The notes under the pieces were generated by a model. That model had not been told where the DNA came from and made no database searches. It saw nothing but the letters and a program-made list of their open reading frames with translations. Positions 8,716-17,287 of a stretch of 64,000 nt of DNA are shown in pieces. How positions within the stretch are numbered: the first letter of the stretch is position 1; the number at the start of each line of letters is the position of its first letter. Both the position numbers and the translations under genes were made by a program. Source of the stretch: Corallococcus sp. AS-1-6 (GTDB taxonomy: Bacteria; Myxococcota; Myxococcia; Myxococcales; Myxococcaceae); NCBI RefSeq assembly GCF_020037015.1, contig NZ_JAIQDE010000023.1, positions 62,001 through 126,000 on the forward strand. The letters are read 5' to 3'.

Positions 8716-10734
8716 CTACAGGTCCGCTTCGTAGGAGAGCGACTCGATGCGCTGGTTGACCTCCGCCTGCAGGCGGGTGCGCTCCTGCTCGAGTCGCTCC
8801 AGCTCCCGGCCGATGCCCTCCAGCCGGTCCTCCTGCGCGTTGAGCTTGGTGACGAAGCGCTCCACCAGCTCGCGCTGGGACGCGCCGCTCTTGAGCGAGT
8901 CGATGTTGGAGCGGATCCGCTCCTGGTCCTTGAAGAGCTGGGTGCGCTCCTCGTTGAGGCGCTGGAGGTCGCGGGCGACGTTCGACTGCTTCTCGCGCAT
9001 GGCCACCACGTCCCGCAGGGCCTGGGCGACGCGCGGGTCGATGTAGCGCGAGTCGAGGAAGAACGTCACCTCCTCCAGCCCCAGGTTGCCCAGGTAGTAC
9101 TGGCGGTGCCCCTTGGTGCGCTCGGTGACGACGAGCGTGTCGGAGGTGCTCGGGGCCAGCTCGCGCTTGAAGCGCCAGAAGCCGTCCGTGGTCTCCGCGG
9201 GGGCGACCGTGTCCTTCAACTCCCAGCCGGTGCGCGGGTGCTCCACGAAGAGCACCTGGGGGCGCTTCGCCTTGTTGCGCGCCAGAATCTTCGTGCGGCG
9301 CAGGTGGAAGAACTCCACCACCAGGGTGCCCCGGTTGAGCCGCGCGCGGAACACGGGGCCGTCCTCCTGGTCCTCCTCCACGGACACGGCGCAGGACAGC
9401 TCCACGGCGTAGGGGACGAAGCGCGTGTCGTCGGGCTTGAGGGTGTCGAGCATCGCCTCGCCCACGTAGGTCTCGTCCTCGGTGATGGTGACGGGGCCGC
9501 CCTCCAGCGTGAGGCCGGTGGTGTTCTTGAACTCGATGCAGGCCATCGGGTTCTTCTCGCGCGTGGCGCGGTTGTAGAGCAGCACGCGGCGGCCCTCGAA
9601 GGGGCGGTGCAGGATGGGGACGAGCGCGCTCTGGTTGCGGTGCACGGTGACGGGGCGGTCCACGCCGTACTCGAAGAGGTCGCCCACCTCCTTGGTCAGC
9701 GTCGTCACGGCGGTGCTCTGCTCCAGCGTCTCGCGCAGGCCGCCGCGTCCGGAGCCGCCAATCATGGGGCCGCCCTTGGCGCGCATGCGGGGCGCCGGCG
9801 CGGGCGCGGCCATGGCGGGCATGACGTTGGATGCCATGTCCGCGGAGGAGCCGAAGGACTCGTCCACGGACTCCATCAGGGGCTCGGCGGAGCGCTCGTA
9901 GGCCTCCTCCGGGATGACGGGCGCGACGCCGGTCTCCGAGCGGACCTCCACGACGGGGCGGCGCAGGTAGCGGGGGTTGTAGAGGTCGTGGACGAAGGAC
10001 ACGGGCAGGCCGGCGATGAGGGACAGCTCCACGTCCACCCAGTCCTCGTCGCCGGTGTTGTCCACCAGGGCCCAGCCCTGGAGCAGCGGCGGTTGTCCTT
10101 CGTCCAGGAGGATGCGGTAGCTGGTCTTCCACACGGGGGACTCCAGCACGTAGCTGACGAACAGCTCGCGCGAGCCCTCTCCGGCGGTGAGGATGGACAG
10201 CCGCTTGGAGTCCTTCTTGTACGAGGACATGACGGTGGCCAGGTAGAACTCCAGGTCCTTGCGCACGGCCTCGTCGAGGAACTCGAGCTCGCCCAGCTCC
10301 AGCACGTCGAAGGTGCGCAGCGACGCGCCGACGAGCAGCGTGAGGAAGGGGCGCACGACGCTGGCCTCGCCCTGCACGACGGGCAGCGACTCCAGGCCGA
10401 CGATGGCACCTTCCACCTGCGCGCCGCCGACGCGGGCGCGGACGCGAGCGCCCTTCACCTGGCCGAGCAGCGCGGTGAGGCTGCCGTGTTCGGGGATGCG
10501 GATGGTGGCTTCGGAGAGGAGCTGTTCCAGGGGCTTGGTGGAGTCGTAGCTCACGGCGGACACGGAGCCGCCGTTCAGGTCCAGCACGGTCATGGACTTG
10601 AGCACGTCGTTCATGTCGCGCGCCTTGAAGTCCAGGTGCGCGGTCTCGCTGCCGGTCACCTTGCCCCGGCGCTCGAAGTAGCCGACGCCGTGCTTGTAGA
10701 GGACGACGCGGCGGATGGACAGGGGCGAAGGCAT
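8716..10734 (-). CDS. DUF4139 domain-containing (MuiA-like) protein
   Basis: This 672-residue protein of the DUF4139 family, related to proteins annotated as mucoidy inhibitor A, has an N-terminal beta-rich domain beginning LSIRRVVLYKHGVGYFERRG, a central DUF4139 domain with the conserved VWKTSYRILL and LLQGWALVDN blocks, and a Gly/Met-rich linker at about residues 300-330. A long coiled coil occupies the last 90 residues, rich in Arg, Glu and Gln. No signal peptide is visible, unlike many periplasmic relatives, which suggests a cytosolic form. ATG 10734 has GGAG 9 bp upstream and is preferred over GTG 10764. Function is unknown. Confidence 0.85.
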   Translation of the reverse strand: MPSPLSIRRVVLYKHGVGYFERRGKVTGSETAHLDFKARDMNDVLKSMTVLDLNGGSVSAVSYDSTKPLEQLLSEATIRIPEHGSLTALLGQVKGARVRARVGGAQVEGAIVGLESLPVVQGEASVVRPFLTLLVGASLRTFDVLELGELEFLDEAVRKDLEFYLATVMSSYKKDSKRLSILTAGEGSRELFVSYVLESPVWKTSYRILLDEGQPPLLQGWALVDNTGDEDWVDVELSLIAGLPVSFVHDLYNPRYLRRPVVEVRSETGVAPVIPEEAYERSAEPLMESVDESFGSSADMASNVMPAMAAPAPAPRMRAKGGPMIGGSGRGGLRETLEQSTAVTTLTKEVGDLFEYGVDRPVTVHRNQSALVPILHRPFEGRRVLLYNRATREKNPMACIEFKNTTGLTLEGGPVTITEDETYVGEAMLDTLKPDDTRFVPYAVELSCAVSVEEDQEDGPVFRARLNRGTLVVEFFHLRRTKILARNKAKRPQVLFVEHPRTGWELKDTVAPAETTDGFWRFKRELAPSTSDTLVVTERTKGHRQYYLGNLGLEEVTFFLDSRYIDPRVAQALRDVVAMREKQSNVARDLQRLNEERTQLFKDQERIRSNIDSLKSGASQRELVERFVTKLNAQEDRLEGIGRELERLEQERTRLQAEVNQRIESLSYEADL

Positions 10735-10794
10735 GCGCGGGGCTCCGGAAGTGAGAAGGCCCACTCTACTGGATGCCCGCTGAATGCAGCCTGC

Positions 10795-11169
10795 TCAAGG
10801 CTCCGGAAGGTCACTCACAACGAAGTCACCGACTGCCCACACCTCGACCAGCTTGTTGGTGAGATCCAATCCCTGCTCGAGGACATGGTCCACGACTGGC
10901 TCCAGGTGCATCCACTGCTCATCGGCGCTGAGCCCGGCCACACGGAAGGCGATGATGCCCGCGTGAAGTTCGCAATCCCGTGCGAGCACGATGAAGTCTC
11001 CCACGTTCGTGGTGACAACCACCTCACTGCGCTCAAAGGCCAGACGCCAGAGCTCGGGGTCCGTCAGGCCGGCCCTCCCCAGGTGGACGATATGCGCGGC
11101 TTCCAGGCCCTTGGCATGGAGACGCACCGCGAGCCTGGGAGAGAGGTTTTCATCGACCAGCAACTTCAT
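10795..11169 (-). CDS. DUF5615 PIN-like toxin component
   Basis: This 124-residue PIN-fold protein is the DUF5615 partner found beside DUF433 antitoxins. It begins with the family hallmark KLLVDENLSPRL (Asp6, Glu7). Acidic positions that would bind metal in a PIN nuclease include Asp37 (LTDPEL) and Asp58. The usual T-x-D-x-DF motif reads TTNVGDF here, with Asn in place of the first Asp, which might weaken metal binding. It lies 12 bp downstream of the DUF433 gene and is surely cotranscribed with it. By analogy it should be an RNA-cleaving toxin, but activity of DUF5615 proteins is an inference. Confidence 0.85.
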   Translation of the reverse strand: MKLLVDENLSPRLAVRLHAKGLEAAHIVHLGRAGLTDPELWRLAFERSEVVVTTNVGDFIVLARDCELHAGIIAFRVAGLSADEQWMHLEPVVDHVLEQGLDLTNKLVEVWAVGDFVVSDLPEP

Positions 11170-11181
11170 CGAAAAGGCAGA

Positions 11182-11820
11182 CTAGGCGCCCTCTCGACGA
11201 GACACGAGTGATTTGCGCGGGCGCCCCGGCGGACGGGGAAGCTGCGCGAAGAGCGCCGCGAAGGTGAGGTCCTCGTCATCCAGCCGGGGAAAGTCCTCCC
11301 TGACTTCGGCGCGCGGCACGCCCTTCAGCAGCAGGTCTCCCACGTGCCGGACCGCGATGCGCGTGCCCTTGAAGACAGGCTCCCCCCCCAGGATGTCCGG
11401 GCGTGATTCGATACGCCGCTTGCCGTGGATGAACAGGCGGACCTTCTTCACCGACTCAGCGAACGGCTGCCGAGCGTCGAAGCTCGCCTGGACGGAGGTG
11501 AACTCCCAGCCGGTGTCGGTCTTGCGCCACGACGATGGATGAGACTTGCGGTCGTCATGCACTCGGGAGATCGCTTCGTGAAGTTCACGACGTGCGCTCT
11601 GATTCAGAGTCAGCGCCCTCTCCAGGTGCCGCACCAGACGAAGGTAGAAGACATCTCGGGGCCCGAAGCTGTGCCGGGTGCGACCCTTCGCACGGCCGGG
11701 CAGGATACCCTCCTCCAGTTCCTGCCAGACACGCCGACTTGGAACCTCCGCGAGAGCAGCCAGTTCCTCGACGCTCAATCTGCGCCAGGGACGCAGTTCT
11801 GTAAGCGCGCCAGAAATCAT
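11182..11820 (-). CDS. DUF433 antitoxin with N-terminal MerR-like HTH
   Basis: The protein of 212 residues has a MerR-like winged helix-turn-helix at about residues 12-60 (RLSVEELAALAEVPSRRV ... FGPRDVFYLRLVRHL). A C-terminal DUF433 domain (about residues 140-195) carries DILGGEPVFKGTRIAV and the LxxGVPRAEVREDFPRL repeat-like segment typical of this family. This is the usual antitoxin architecture for DUF5615 partners: DNA binding plus toxin neutralisation. ATG 11820 is chosen because AGGAG lies 6 bp upstream; an ATG at 11826 touches the Shine-Dalgarno and is unlikely. The gene is visibly AT-richer than its neighbours, suggesting horizontal acquisition. Confidence 0.83.
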   Translation of the reverse strand: MISGALTELRPWRRLSVEELAALAEVPSRRVWQELEEGILPGRAKGRTRHSFGPRDVFYLRLVRHLERALTLNQSARRELHEAISRVHDDRKSHPSSWRKTDTGWEFTSVQASFDARQPFAESVKKVRLFIHGKRRIESRPDILGGEPVFKGTRIAVRHVGDLLLKGVPRAEVREDFPRLDDEDLTFAALFAQLPRPPGRPRKSLVSRREGA

Positions 11821-11866
11821 CACCATCTCCTGGTGATAATATCGGCTTGACTTCCGACAGTGTCAA
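11821..11866 (-). promoter_or_regulatory. Promoter and palindrome ahead of the DUF433/DUF5615 operon
   Basis: On the minus strand a TTGACA box (11861-11866) and a TATTAT box (11836-11841) are separated by 19 bp, a sigma-70-like pair that stands out in this GC-rich DNA. Immediately downstream CACCA-ggaga-TGGTG (11821-11835) is a perfect 5-5-5 inverted repeat whose centre is the Shine-Dalgarno of the antitoxin gene. It could be an operator for autoregulation or an RNA hairpin that hides the ribosome site. Confidence 0.55.
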
Positions 11867-12034
11867 TCGAGCCCGGTAATCCCAAGGGACCAGGCCGTCA
11901 GGCGTTCGGTTCTTGGGGAGACTTGCTGGGACGGCCCCGACACGCCCGGTCCTGTCGAGAAGGACACGCTCCTCCGGTGCGCGACCCTACCGCCCACGCG
12001 GCTCCGCGCGGGGCTCCGTGTATCTAGCGGCCCC

Positions 12035-13279
12035 ATGCGACGCCCCCTCCTCCGCGCTCCCCTCCTGCTGTGCTCCGCGCTCCTCTTGAGCACCGGCTGC
12101 GAGAGCATGAAGCCCCGTGCCGTCTCCCCCTCCGACGGCACCCCCACCGCCACCGAACAGCCCGACGCCTCCGCCCCGGCCGAGGCCTCCGTGCTGGACG
12201 CCGGGACTCCTGACATGGACACCGCCGCCACGCCCTCACCGTGGCAACGCGCCCGCGTGGGCGACCGCGTGGAGTACGCCTTCTCCGCCCACCGGGGCCG
12301 CCCCGGCGCGGACACCGGCGTGGGCGTGGCGGGCCATGTCGTGCTGGAGGTCGTCGCCCTCCAGGCGCCGTGGGCGTGGCTCACCGTCACCTTCACGGAT
12401 GATCAGGGCAGGCCCCTGGCCCACCCCCGCCTCTCCCAGCCCCGCGTGCTGCCCATGCGCTTGGAGGAGACGCAGCCCTGGAAGGAAGACCACCGCGGCC
12501 AGCGCTCCGCCGAACAGACCACCGCCGCCGGGCGCACCTGGGAGGCCCGCCGCTTCCTGGACGACCGCCGCCCCAGCGACGGTCCCCTCCAGAACCGCCT
12601 CTACGCCAACGAGCCCGGCCCGCTGTACCTCACCCACGGCCTGCTCGACGCCAGCACCACGCTCTCCGGCTTCGGCGCCAGCGGCAGCCAGCAGCTCACG
12701 CTCGTGTCCTTCCGCCAGGGCTCCGACGCCGGGGGCGCCGTGCCCGTGCTCGACCGGCCCTGGGGCCCGGGCACCTGGTACGACGTGCGCCAGGACCTGT
12801 CCGGCACGTCCTCCGTGCGCCGCGTCTGCCTGGGCGCCGAGCGCGGCTTCGTCCTGCGCAAGGAGCTGACCGGCCCCACCGGCGACGCCCCCTGCTCGGA
12901 CTTCCACGACGCGGAAGCCCAGCCCCTGGAGGAGGCCCTGCTCGCCGCCGTCAGCGAGGCCGTCAGCCAGCCGCAGCAGTGGCCCCCCGTCACCGCCGGC
13001 ACCGCGCCGCCGCGCCGGGAGACGTTCACCGTCGCCCAGCACCCCGTCCCCGCCTTCGTCCTGGAAGCGCCCGCGGGCGAGGGCGCCGAGCGCCGCGTGC
13101 AGGTCACCACCTACGCCGCCGACCCCTGGGGCGCCGCGCTCAACGGGCTCGCGGACGAGGCCCGCTTCCTCCCGCTCGCAGACGCCGTCTACCGCGCCCC
13201 GCCGAAGGGCAAGCGCGTGCCCGAGGACGGCACCGCGCTCGCCGGCTGGGGCAAGTGGGTCATCGACGGCGGCCGGTAG
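12035..13279 (+). CDS. Myxobacterial lipoprotein, DUF6068-like
   Basis: This 414-residue protein has a signal peptide ending LLLSTGC (Cys22), followed by a Pro/Thr/Ala-rich disordered linker to about residue 65. The mature region is beta-rich, with a WQRARVGDRVEY segment and a second segment near residue 245 (GPGTWYDVRQDLSG). It resembles myxobacterial lipoproteins grouped as DUF6068, though this family name is from memory and less certain than the lipoprotein call. It contains two cysteines in the mature domain that could form a disulfide. It converges with the patatin gene, with 6 bp between stops. No function can be assigned. Confidence 0.75.
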   Translation: MRRPLLRAPLLLCSALLLSTGCESMKPRAVSPSDGTPTATEQPDASAPAEASVLDAGTPDMDTAATPSPWQRARVGDRVEYAFSAHRGRPGADTGVGVAGHVVLEVVALQAPWAWLTVTFTDDQGRPLAHPRLSQPRVLPMRLEETQPWKEDHRGQRSAEQTTAAGRTWEARRFLDDRRPSDGPLQNRLYANEPGPLYLTHGLLDASTTLSGFGASGSQQLTLVSFRQGSDAGGAVPVLDRPWGPGTWYDVRQDLSGTSSVRRVCLGAERGFVLRKELTGPTGDAPCSDFHDAEAQPLEEALLAAVSEAVSQPQQWPPVTAGTAPPRRETFTVAQHPVPAFVLEAPAGEGAERRVQVTTYAADPWGAALNGLADEARFLPLADAVYRAPPKGKRVPEDGTALAGWGKWVIDGGR

Positions 13280-13285
13280 CGCGCC

Positions 13286-15118
13286 TCAGTCACACGTGCG
13301 GCGCTCCGGCTTGTCCTCGCGGCACTGCGCCGGGGACGGGAGCGCCGCGCGCGCCTCGTCCGACACCTCCACCAACTGGCGCGCGCACTCGTTCGCCGCC
13401 AGCGTGCCCTGGATGTCGAACAGGGACAGCACCTCCTTGCAGCGCTTCTGCATGGACTCCACGCCCGCCACGAAGAGCGGCTGCATCACCTCCGGCGTGA
13501 ACGAGTAGCCGCTCGCCGAAGCCAGCCCCGTCTCCGGCTTGAACATCCACGCGCTGCGCCAACTGCTCGCCACCTGGTCGAAGCGCGCCGAGCCCATCCA
13601 CACCGCCTGCCCCGCCCCCGGCCCCGCCAGGCGCGGATGGAAGCCCATGCCCTTGCGGCGGCAGAAGTCCTCCGTCGCGCCGCGCAGCGTGCAGACGTTG
13701 TACTCGCCCATCCGGCGCGTCACCGCGAGCAGCTCCGCCTGCTGCACCTCCGCCACGCGCGGCTGCGCCACGAACAGGTCAATCGTGCGCATCAGCACGC
13801 TCATCGCGTTCTTCGGATCCATCGCCGGTGACGGGTGCATCCCCCCCGTCGAAATCACCAGCACGCGCTCCGCCCCGCGCTGCACCGCCTGGAGCAGCGG
13901 CAGCCCGGAGCGCACGCCGCCGTCGTAGTACGTCCCCGTGCGGTCCCCCGCCGCGGACGGCAGCATGCCCGCCGGGTTCGACAGCACCGGCTCCGCGATG
14001 GACGCCACGATGGCGTGCGCCATCCCGCCCTTGCGCAGCTTGTCCGACGCGCCCGGCTTGAAGTCCGCCGGGTCCTGGTCGCTCACGCTGAACACGTCGC
14101 CCGTCTGGAAATCCACCGACACCGACACCAGCTCCGTGCCGTTGTGCAGCATCTCCGGCTGGATGAACTGCTCCAGCTTCGAATAGATGCCGTCGAACTT
14201 CACCAGGCCCCGCGTGTCGTCCGCCAGGTTCCACAGCCACGTGGAGTTCACGCAGTACAGGTCCGACTCCACCGTGCACGTGTAGTTGCCCAGCAGGAGC
14301 CGCCGCGCGTTCGCCTCCTGGCCCGGCGTGTGGAACAGGTCCACCAGCGTGCTGATGAGCGCGCCCGTGCTCGTGCCCGCCGCCAGGTCGATTCGCGCGT
14401 CCCCGCACCCCTCCGGCGCGGGCTTGCCCCGGCACTGCTCCAGGATGCCCAGGAGCCGCCACATGGCCCCCGCGCTGAACGCGCCGTTGGCCCCGCCGCC
14501 GCTCAGCACCACCGCGTTGCTGGGCCGCTGCAGGTCCCGGCGCCACGAGCGCGCCCGCACGTACGCCGCCGCGGACGCCGCGCCCCGCTGGATGCCCTGC
14601 GCGAGCACCTCGCGCGTCAGCGGCACCTCCAGCGACTGCTGCACGGCCGCGATGGACGGCCCGATCCCCATCGCGTTCGACAGGAAGCGCTCCGCGTCCA
14701 CCTCCTCGTCCGCCGACGCCGCCGCGGAGAAGGACTGCGCCGGCAGCGGCACGCCCCACATGGACGCCTTCACCGTCCGGTCGACGTAGCCCGTGCGCGC
14801 GTCGTTCTCATAGCAGGACGCCGAGTTGTTGCCCGCGTGCTCGACCAGGCACGCCGCCATGTCCAGCACGGCCTCCGGGGACGCGCCCAGCGCCTCCATC
14901 CACGCGCCCGCTCGCGCGGGGTCCACGTAGGAGTCCGTCAACTGCGCGCGCGTCAGCCCCGCCACGCGCTCCACCGCCGCCACCCGGGCCGGCGGGGGCT
15001 CCGCCTTCGAGGTGTCCGGGGCGTTGAGCGTGTCCAGCAGGACGTCCGTGCGCATGAAGCTGCAACCGCTCGCCGTGGCGGCGAGGAACATCAGCAGGGG
15101 CTTGAGGTGACGGCGCAT
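13286..15118 (-). CDS. Patatin-like phospholipase lipoprotein
   Basis: This protein of about 610 residues has a lipobox (TASGC) followed by a 180-residue N-terminal region rich in Ala with several cysteines, then a patatin domain. The serine hydrolase nucleophile is in GTSTG (about Ser250) and the catalytic Asp in the DGG triplet of TYYDGGVRSG. The glycine-rich oxyanion loop reads SGGGANGAFSAG, where the usual GGGxR/KG has Asn in place of the basic residue. It should hydrolyse acyl esters of lipids at a membrane surface outside the cytoplasm. The ATG at 15118 is preferred over 15127 because the signal peptide then starts MRRHLK. It may act on prey or host membranes, which is inference. Confidence 0.88.
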   Translation of the reverse strand: MRRHLKPLLMFLAATASGCSFMRTDVLLDTLNAPDTSKAEPPPARVAAVERVAGLTRAQLTDSYVDPARAGAWMEALGASPEAVLDMAACLVEHAGNNSASCYENDARTGYVDRTVKASMWGVPLPAQSFSAAASADEEVDAERFLSNAMGIGPSIAAVQQSLEVPLTREVLAQGIQRGAASAAAYVRARSWRRDLQRPSNAVVLSGGGANGAFSAGAMWRLLGILEQCRGKPAPEGCGDARIDLAAGTSTGALISTLVDLFHTPGQEANARRLLLGNYTCTVESDLYCVNSTWLWNLADDTRGLVKFDGIYSKLEQFIQPEMLHNGTELVSVSVDFQTGDVFSVSDQDPADFKPGASDKLRKGGMAHAIVASIAEPVLSNPAGMLPSAAGDRTGTYYDGGVRSGLPLLQAVQRGAERVLVISTGGMHPSPAMDPKNAMSVLMRTIDLFVAQPRVAEVQQAELLAVTRRMGEYNVCTLRGATEDFCRRKGMGFHPRLAGPGAGQAVWMGSARFDQVASSWRSAWMFKPETGLASASGYSFTPEVMQPLFVAGVESMQKRCKEVLSLFDIQGTLAANECARQLVEVSDEARAALPSPAQCREDKPERRTCD

Positions 15119-15289
15119 GGAGGACACCTCCGTGACGAGGAATGAAGCGGACCGCCTTCCTCCTTAGCTGAAGCCCCCGACGCCCGGCCATCGCCCGAAA
15201 CGTCCGGCATCCGCAATCTCGCAAAGCCCCCCTCGCGACGCGACGCGGTGCGGTTAGCATGCGCCCCCGTCCCGGAGGGTATCCCCTGC

Positions 15290-16186
15290 ATGGTTGAGTA
15301 TGACCCGCATCGCTGGTGGAGCTACTTCCACTACCTGCGCGGTTCGATGGTGAAGGAGATCGTCGGCCGAGTCTTGCTGTGCGTCGTCTGGGCCGCGGCC
15401 GTGGTGGGCTTCCACGTGAACGTGCGCAACGTGGGCGTGCCCCCCACGGTGCACACGCTGGCGGGCATCTCGCTGAGCCTCCTGCTCGTGTTCCGCACCA
15501 ACGCCTCCTATGACCGCTTCTGGGAGGGCCGCAAGCTGTGGGGCGGCATCGTCAACGAGACGCGCAACCTGGTCCGCGCCTCGGAGCCCTTCCTGGGCCG
15601 CACGGCGCTCTACACCGCGCTCATCCGCTGGACGGCCGCGTTCCCCTTCGCCACCGCCGCGTGGCTGCGCGGCCAGCAGCGGCATGTGGGGCCCCACACG
15701 GACACCCTGCCCTCCGGGGAGGTGACGGAGGTGCTCAAGGCCCAGCACGTGCCGCTCGGCGTGGCCCGCCGGATGACCGCCGTGCTGGACGAGGGCCGCC
15801 GCCAGGGGCTCTATCCCGAGTACGTCCAGATGCAGTTGGACCAGAACGTCCAACTGCTCATCGACTACCTGGGAGGTTGTGAGCGCATCCACCGCACACC
15901 CATGCCCTTCGCGTACATGGTGCACCTGCGCCGCGCGCTCATCCTCTACTGCTTCACCCTGCCCTTCGCCCTGGTGGACACCTTTGGCTGGGTGACAGTC
16001 CTGGCCACGTTCGTCGTCGCGTATGTCTTCTTTGGCATCGAGGAGATTGGCGTCGAGATTGAGGACCCCTTCGGCACGGACGACAACGACCTGCCGCTCG
16101 ACACCATCTGCCAGAACATCCAGAACAACCTGCTGGCGCTGCTGCCAGCCCCCGCCGCGAGCGCCCGCGACGACTCCGCCGCCTGA
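15290..16186 (+). CDS. Bestrophin family (UPF0187) ion channel
   Basis: This 298-residue protein has the bacterial bestrophin layout: an aromatic N-terminus (YDPHRWWSYFHYLRGS), hydrophobic segments near residues 22-45 and 50-70, the conserved block RTNASYDRFWEGRKLWGGIVNETRN at about 70-95 and a second pair of hydrophobic segments near 215-260. The acidic segment EIGVEIEDPFGTDDNDLPLD near 262-281 matches the cytosolic calcium-clasp region of animal bestrophins. Family members form pentameric channels that pass monovalent ions. ATG 15290 is chosen because GGAGG lies upstream and the earlier ATG at 15248 adds a non-conserved extension. It is divergent from the patatin gene. Confidence 0.9.
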   Translation: MVEYDPHRWWSYFHYLRGSMVKEIVGRVLLCVVWAAAVVGFHVNVRNVGVPPTVHTLAGISLSLLLVFRTNASYDRFWEGRKLWGGIVNETRNLVRASEPFLGRTALYTALIRWTAAFPFATAAWLRGQQRHVGPHTDTLPSGEVTEVLKAQHVPLGVARRMTAVLDEGRRQGLYPEYVQMQLDQNVQLLIDYLGGCERIHRTPMPFAYMVHLRRALILYCFTLPFALVDTFGWVTVLATFVVAYVFFGIEEIGVEIEDPFGTDDNDLPLDTICQNIQNNLLALLPAPAASARDDSAA

Positions 16187-16212
16187 GCTCGCGACAGGGA
16201 CCGGGTGGAGGG

Positions 16213-16656
16213 CTACTCCGCGACGGAGACCTTCACCTCGATGTTGCCGCGCGTGGCGTTGGAGTACGGGCACACCTGGTGGGCCGCCTCCATGAGCTGC
16301 TGCGCCTCCTCGCGGGGGACGCCGGGGAGGATGCCCTGGAGCTCCACCGCCAGGCCGAAGCCGCCCTCGGGCGTCTTGCCGATGGTGACGGTGGCCTTCA
16401 CGCCGGCCTTCTCATCCAGCTTCTTGCCGGCCTTGCCCGCCACCAGGCGCAGCGCGCTCTCGAAGCAGGAGGAGAAGCCCGCGGCGAAGAGCTGCTCGGG
16501 GTTGGTGGCCGTCTCCTTGCCGGAGCCGCCCAACTGCTTCGGCATGGCCAGCTCCAGGCCGTTCAGCGGGCTGTGCTCCAGGAGCAGCTTGCCGTTGCGG
16601 CCGCCGTGCGTGATGGCGGTGGTGGAGTAGAGGGGGGAGATCTGGACCGGGGCCAT
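16213..16656 (-). CDS. ohr: Organic hydroperoxide resistance protein, Ohr/OsmC family
   Basis: This 147-residue thiol peroxidase reduces organic hydroperoxides in the cytoplasm. The reactive and resolving cysteines are Cys64 (GFSSCFESAL) and Cys129 (HQVCPYSNATRGN). Arg20 and the Glu of TNPEQLF (Glu54), which activate the peroxidatic thiol, are also present. This arrangement is that of Ohr rather than OsmC. Length and both termini match the family. A good ribosome site AAGGAG lies 7 bp before ATG 16656. It follows ohrR by 36 bp in the same orientation and is expected to be induced when OhrR is oxidised. Confidence 0.95.
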   Translation of the reverse strand: MAPVQISPLYSTTAITHGGRNGKLLLEHSPLNGLELAMPKQLGGSGKETATNPEQLFAAGFSSCFESALRLVAGKAGKKLDEKAGVKATVTIGKTPEGGFGLAVELQGILPGVPREEAQQLMEAAHQVCPYSNATRGNIEVKVSVAE

Positions 16657-16692
16657 GGTGGTGCTCCTTGGTGAGTGGATACGGCGTGTGTC

Positions 16693-17136
16693 TCAAGCGC
16701 TGCGTGAGGAAACCTTCTCGAACAGCCGCTGGATGTCCCGGCGCAGCCGCGCCAGCTCCTCCAGCGTCAAACCGGTGCGGCAGACGATGGCCTCCGGGAT
16801 GGACGCGGCCTTGCGGCGCAGGCCCCTTCCCTGCGCGGTGAGCGACACCGTCACCGACCGCGCGTCTTCCTTGGAGCGCTCGCGGCGCACGAAGCCCTGC
16901 GTCTCCAGACGCTTGAGCAGCGGCGTGAGCGTCCCCGAGTCCAGGTACAGCTTCTCCCCCAGCTCCTTCACGGACACCCCGTCCGTCTCCCAGAGCACCA
17001 GCATCACCAGGTACTGCGGATAGGTGAGCCCCAGCTTCGCCAGGAGCGGCGTGTAGGCCTGCACCATCGCGCGCGACGCCGCGTAGAGCGGGAAGCACAA
17101 CTGCAGGTCCAGCCGGAGGAAGTCATCCGTCGACAT
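16693..17136 (-). CDS. ohrR: OhrR, MarR-family organic peroxide sensor (2-Cys type)
   Basis: This 147-residue winged-helix repressor senses organic hydroperoxides through cysteine oxidation. The sensing cysteine is Cys14 in LQLCFPLYAASR, the exact local context of OhrR proteins. A second cysteine, Cys119, lies 105 residues later. The pair in Xanthomonas OhrR (Cys22/Cys127) has the same spacing, so this should be a disulfide-forming 2-Cys OhrR rather than the one-Cys Bacillus type. The wing and recognition helix are at about residues 55-95 (YLDSGTLTPLLKRLE, RSKEDARS). Its operator lies directly upstream and ohr directly downstream. Confidence 0.93.
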   Translation of the reverse strand: MSTDDFLRLDLQLCFPLYAASRAMVQAYTPLLAKLGLTYPQYLVMLVLWETDGVSVKELGEKLYLDSGTLTPLLKRLETQGFVRRERSKEDARSVTVSLTAQGRGLRRKAASIPEAIVCRTGLTLEELARLRRDIQRLFEKVSSRSA

Positions 17137-17149
17137 GGGGAATATGTAG

Positions 17150-17170
17150 TGCGCAATTAAATTGTGCGCA
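17150..17170 (-). promoter_or_regulatory. OhrR operator
   Basis: CAATTAAATTG (17154-17164) is a perfect 5-1-5 palindrome, set within TGCGCAATTAAATTGTGCGCA. The AT-rich core is identical to the core of the OhrR operator described in Bacillus (TACAATT-AAATTGTA type). It lies 14-34 bp before the ohrR start at 17136, where it would overlap the promoter, and it is the only such AT-rich island in this stretch. Confidence 0.8.
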
Positions 17171-17287
17171 ACTGAATCAACGATGCGCGAGGGGAAGCGT
17201 CGTCAGGTGTAGGGTGTTTCCCCCGTCGGGCAGGGCCGTGGTACAGCCGCCACCCCCGGAGTGCCCGGGAACTGTCGAGGACGAGGG

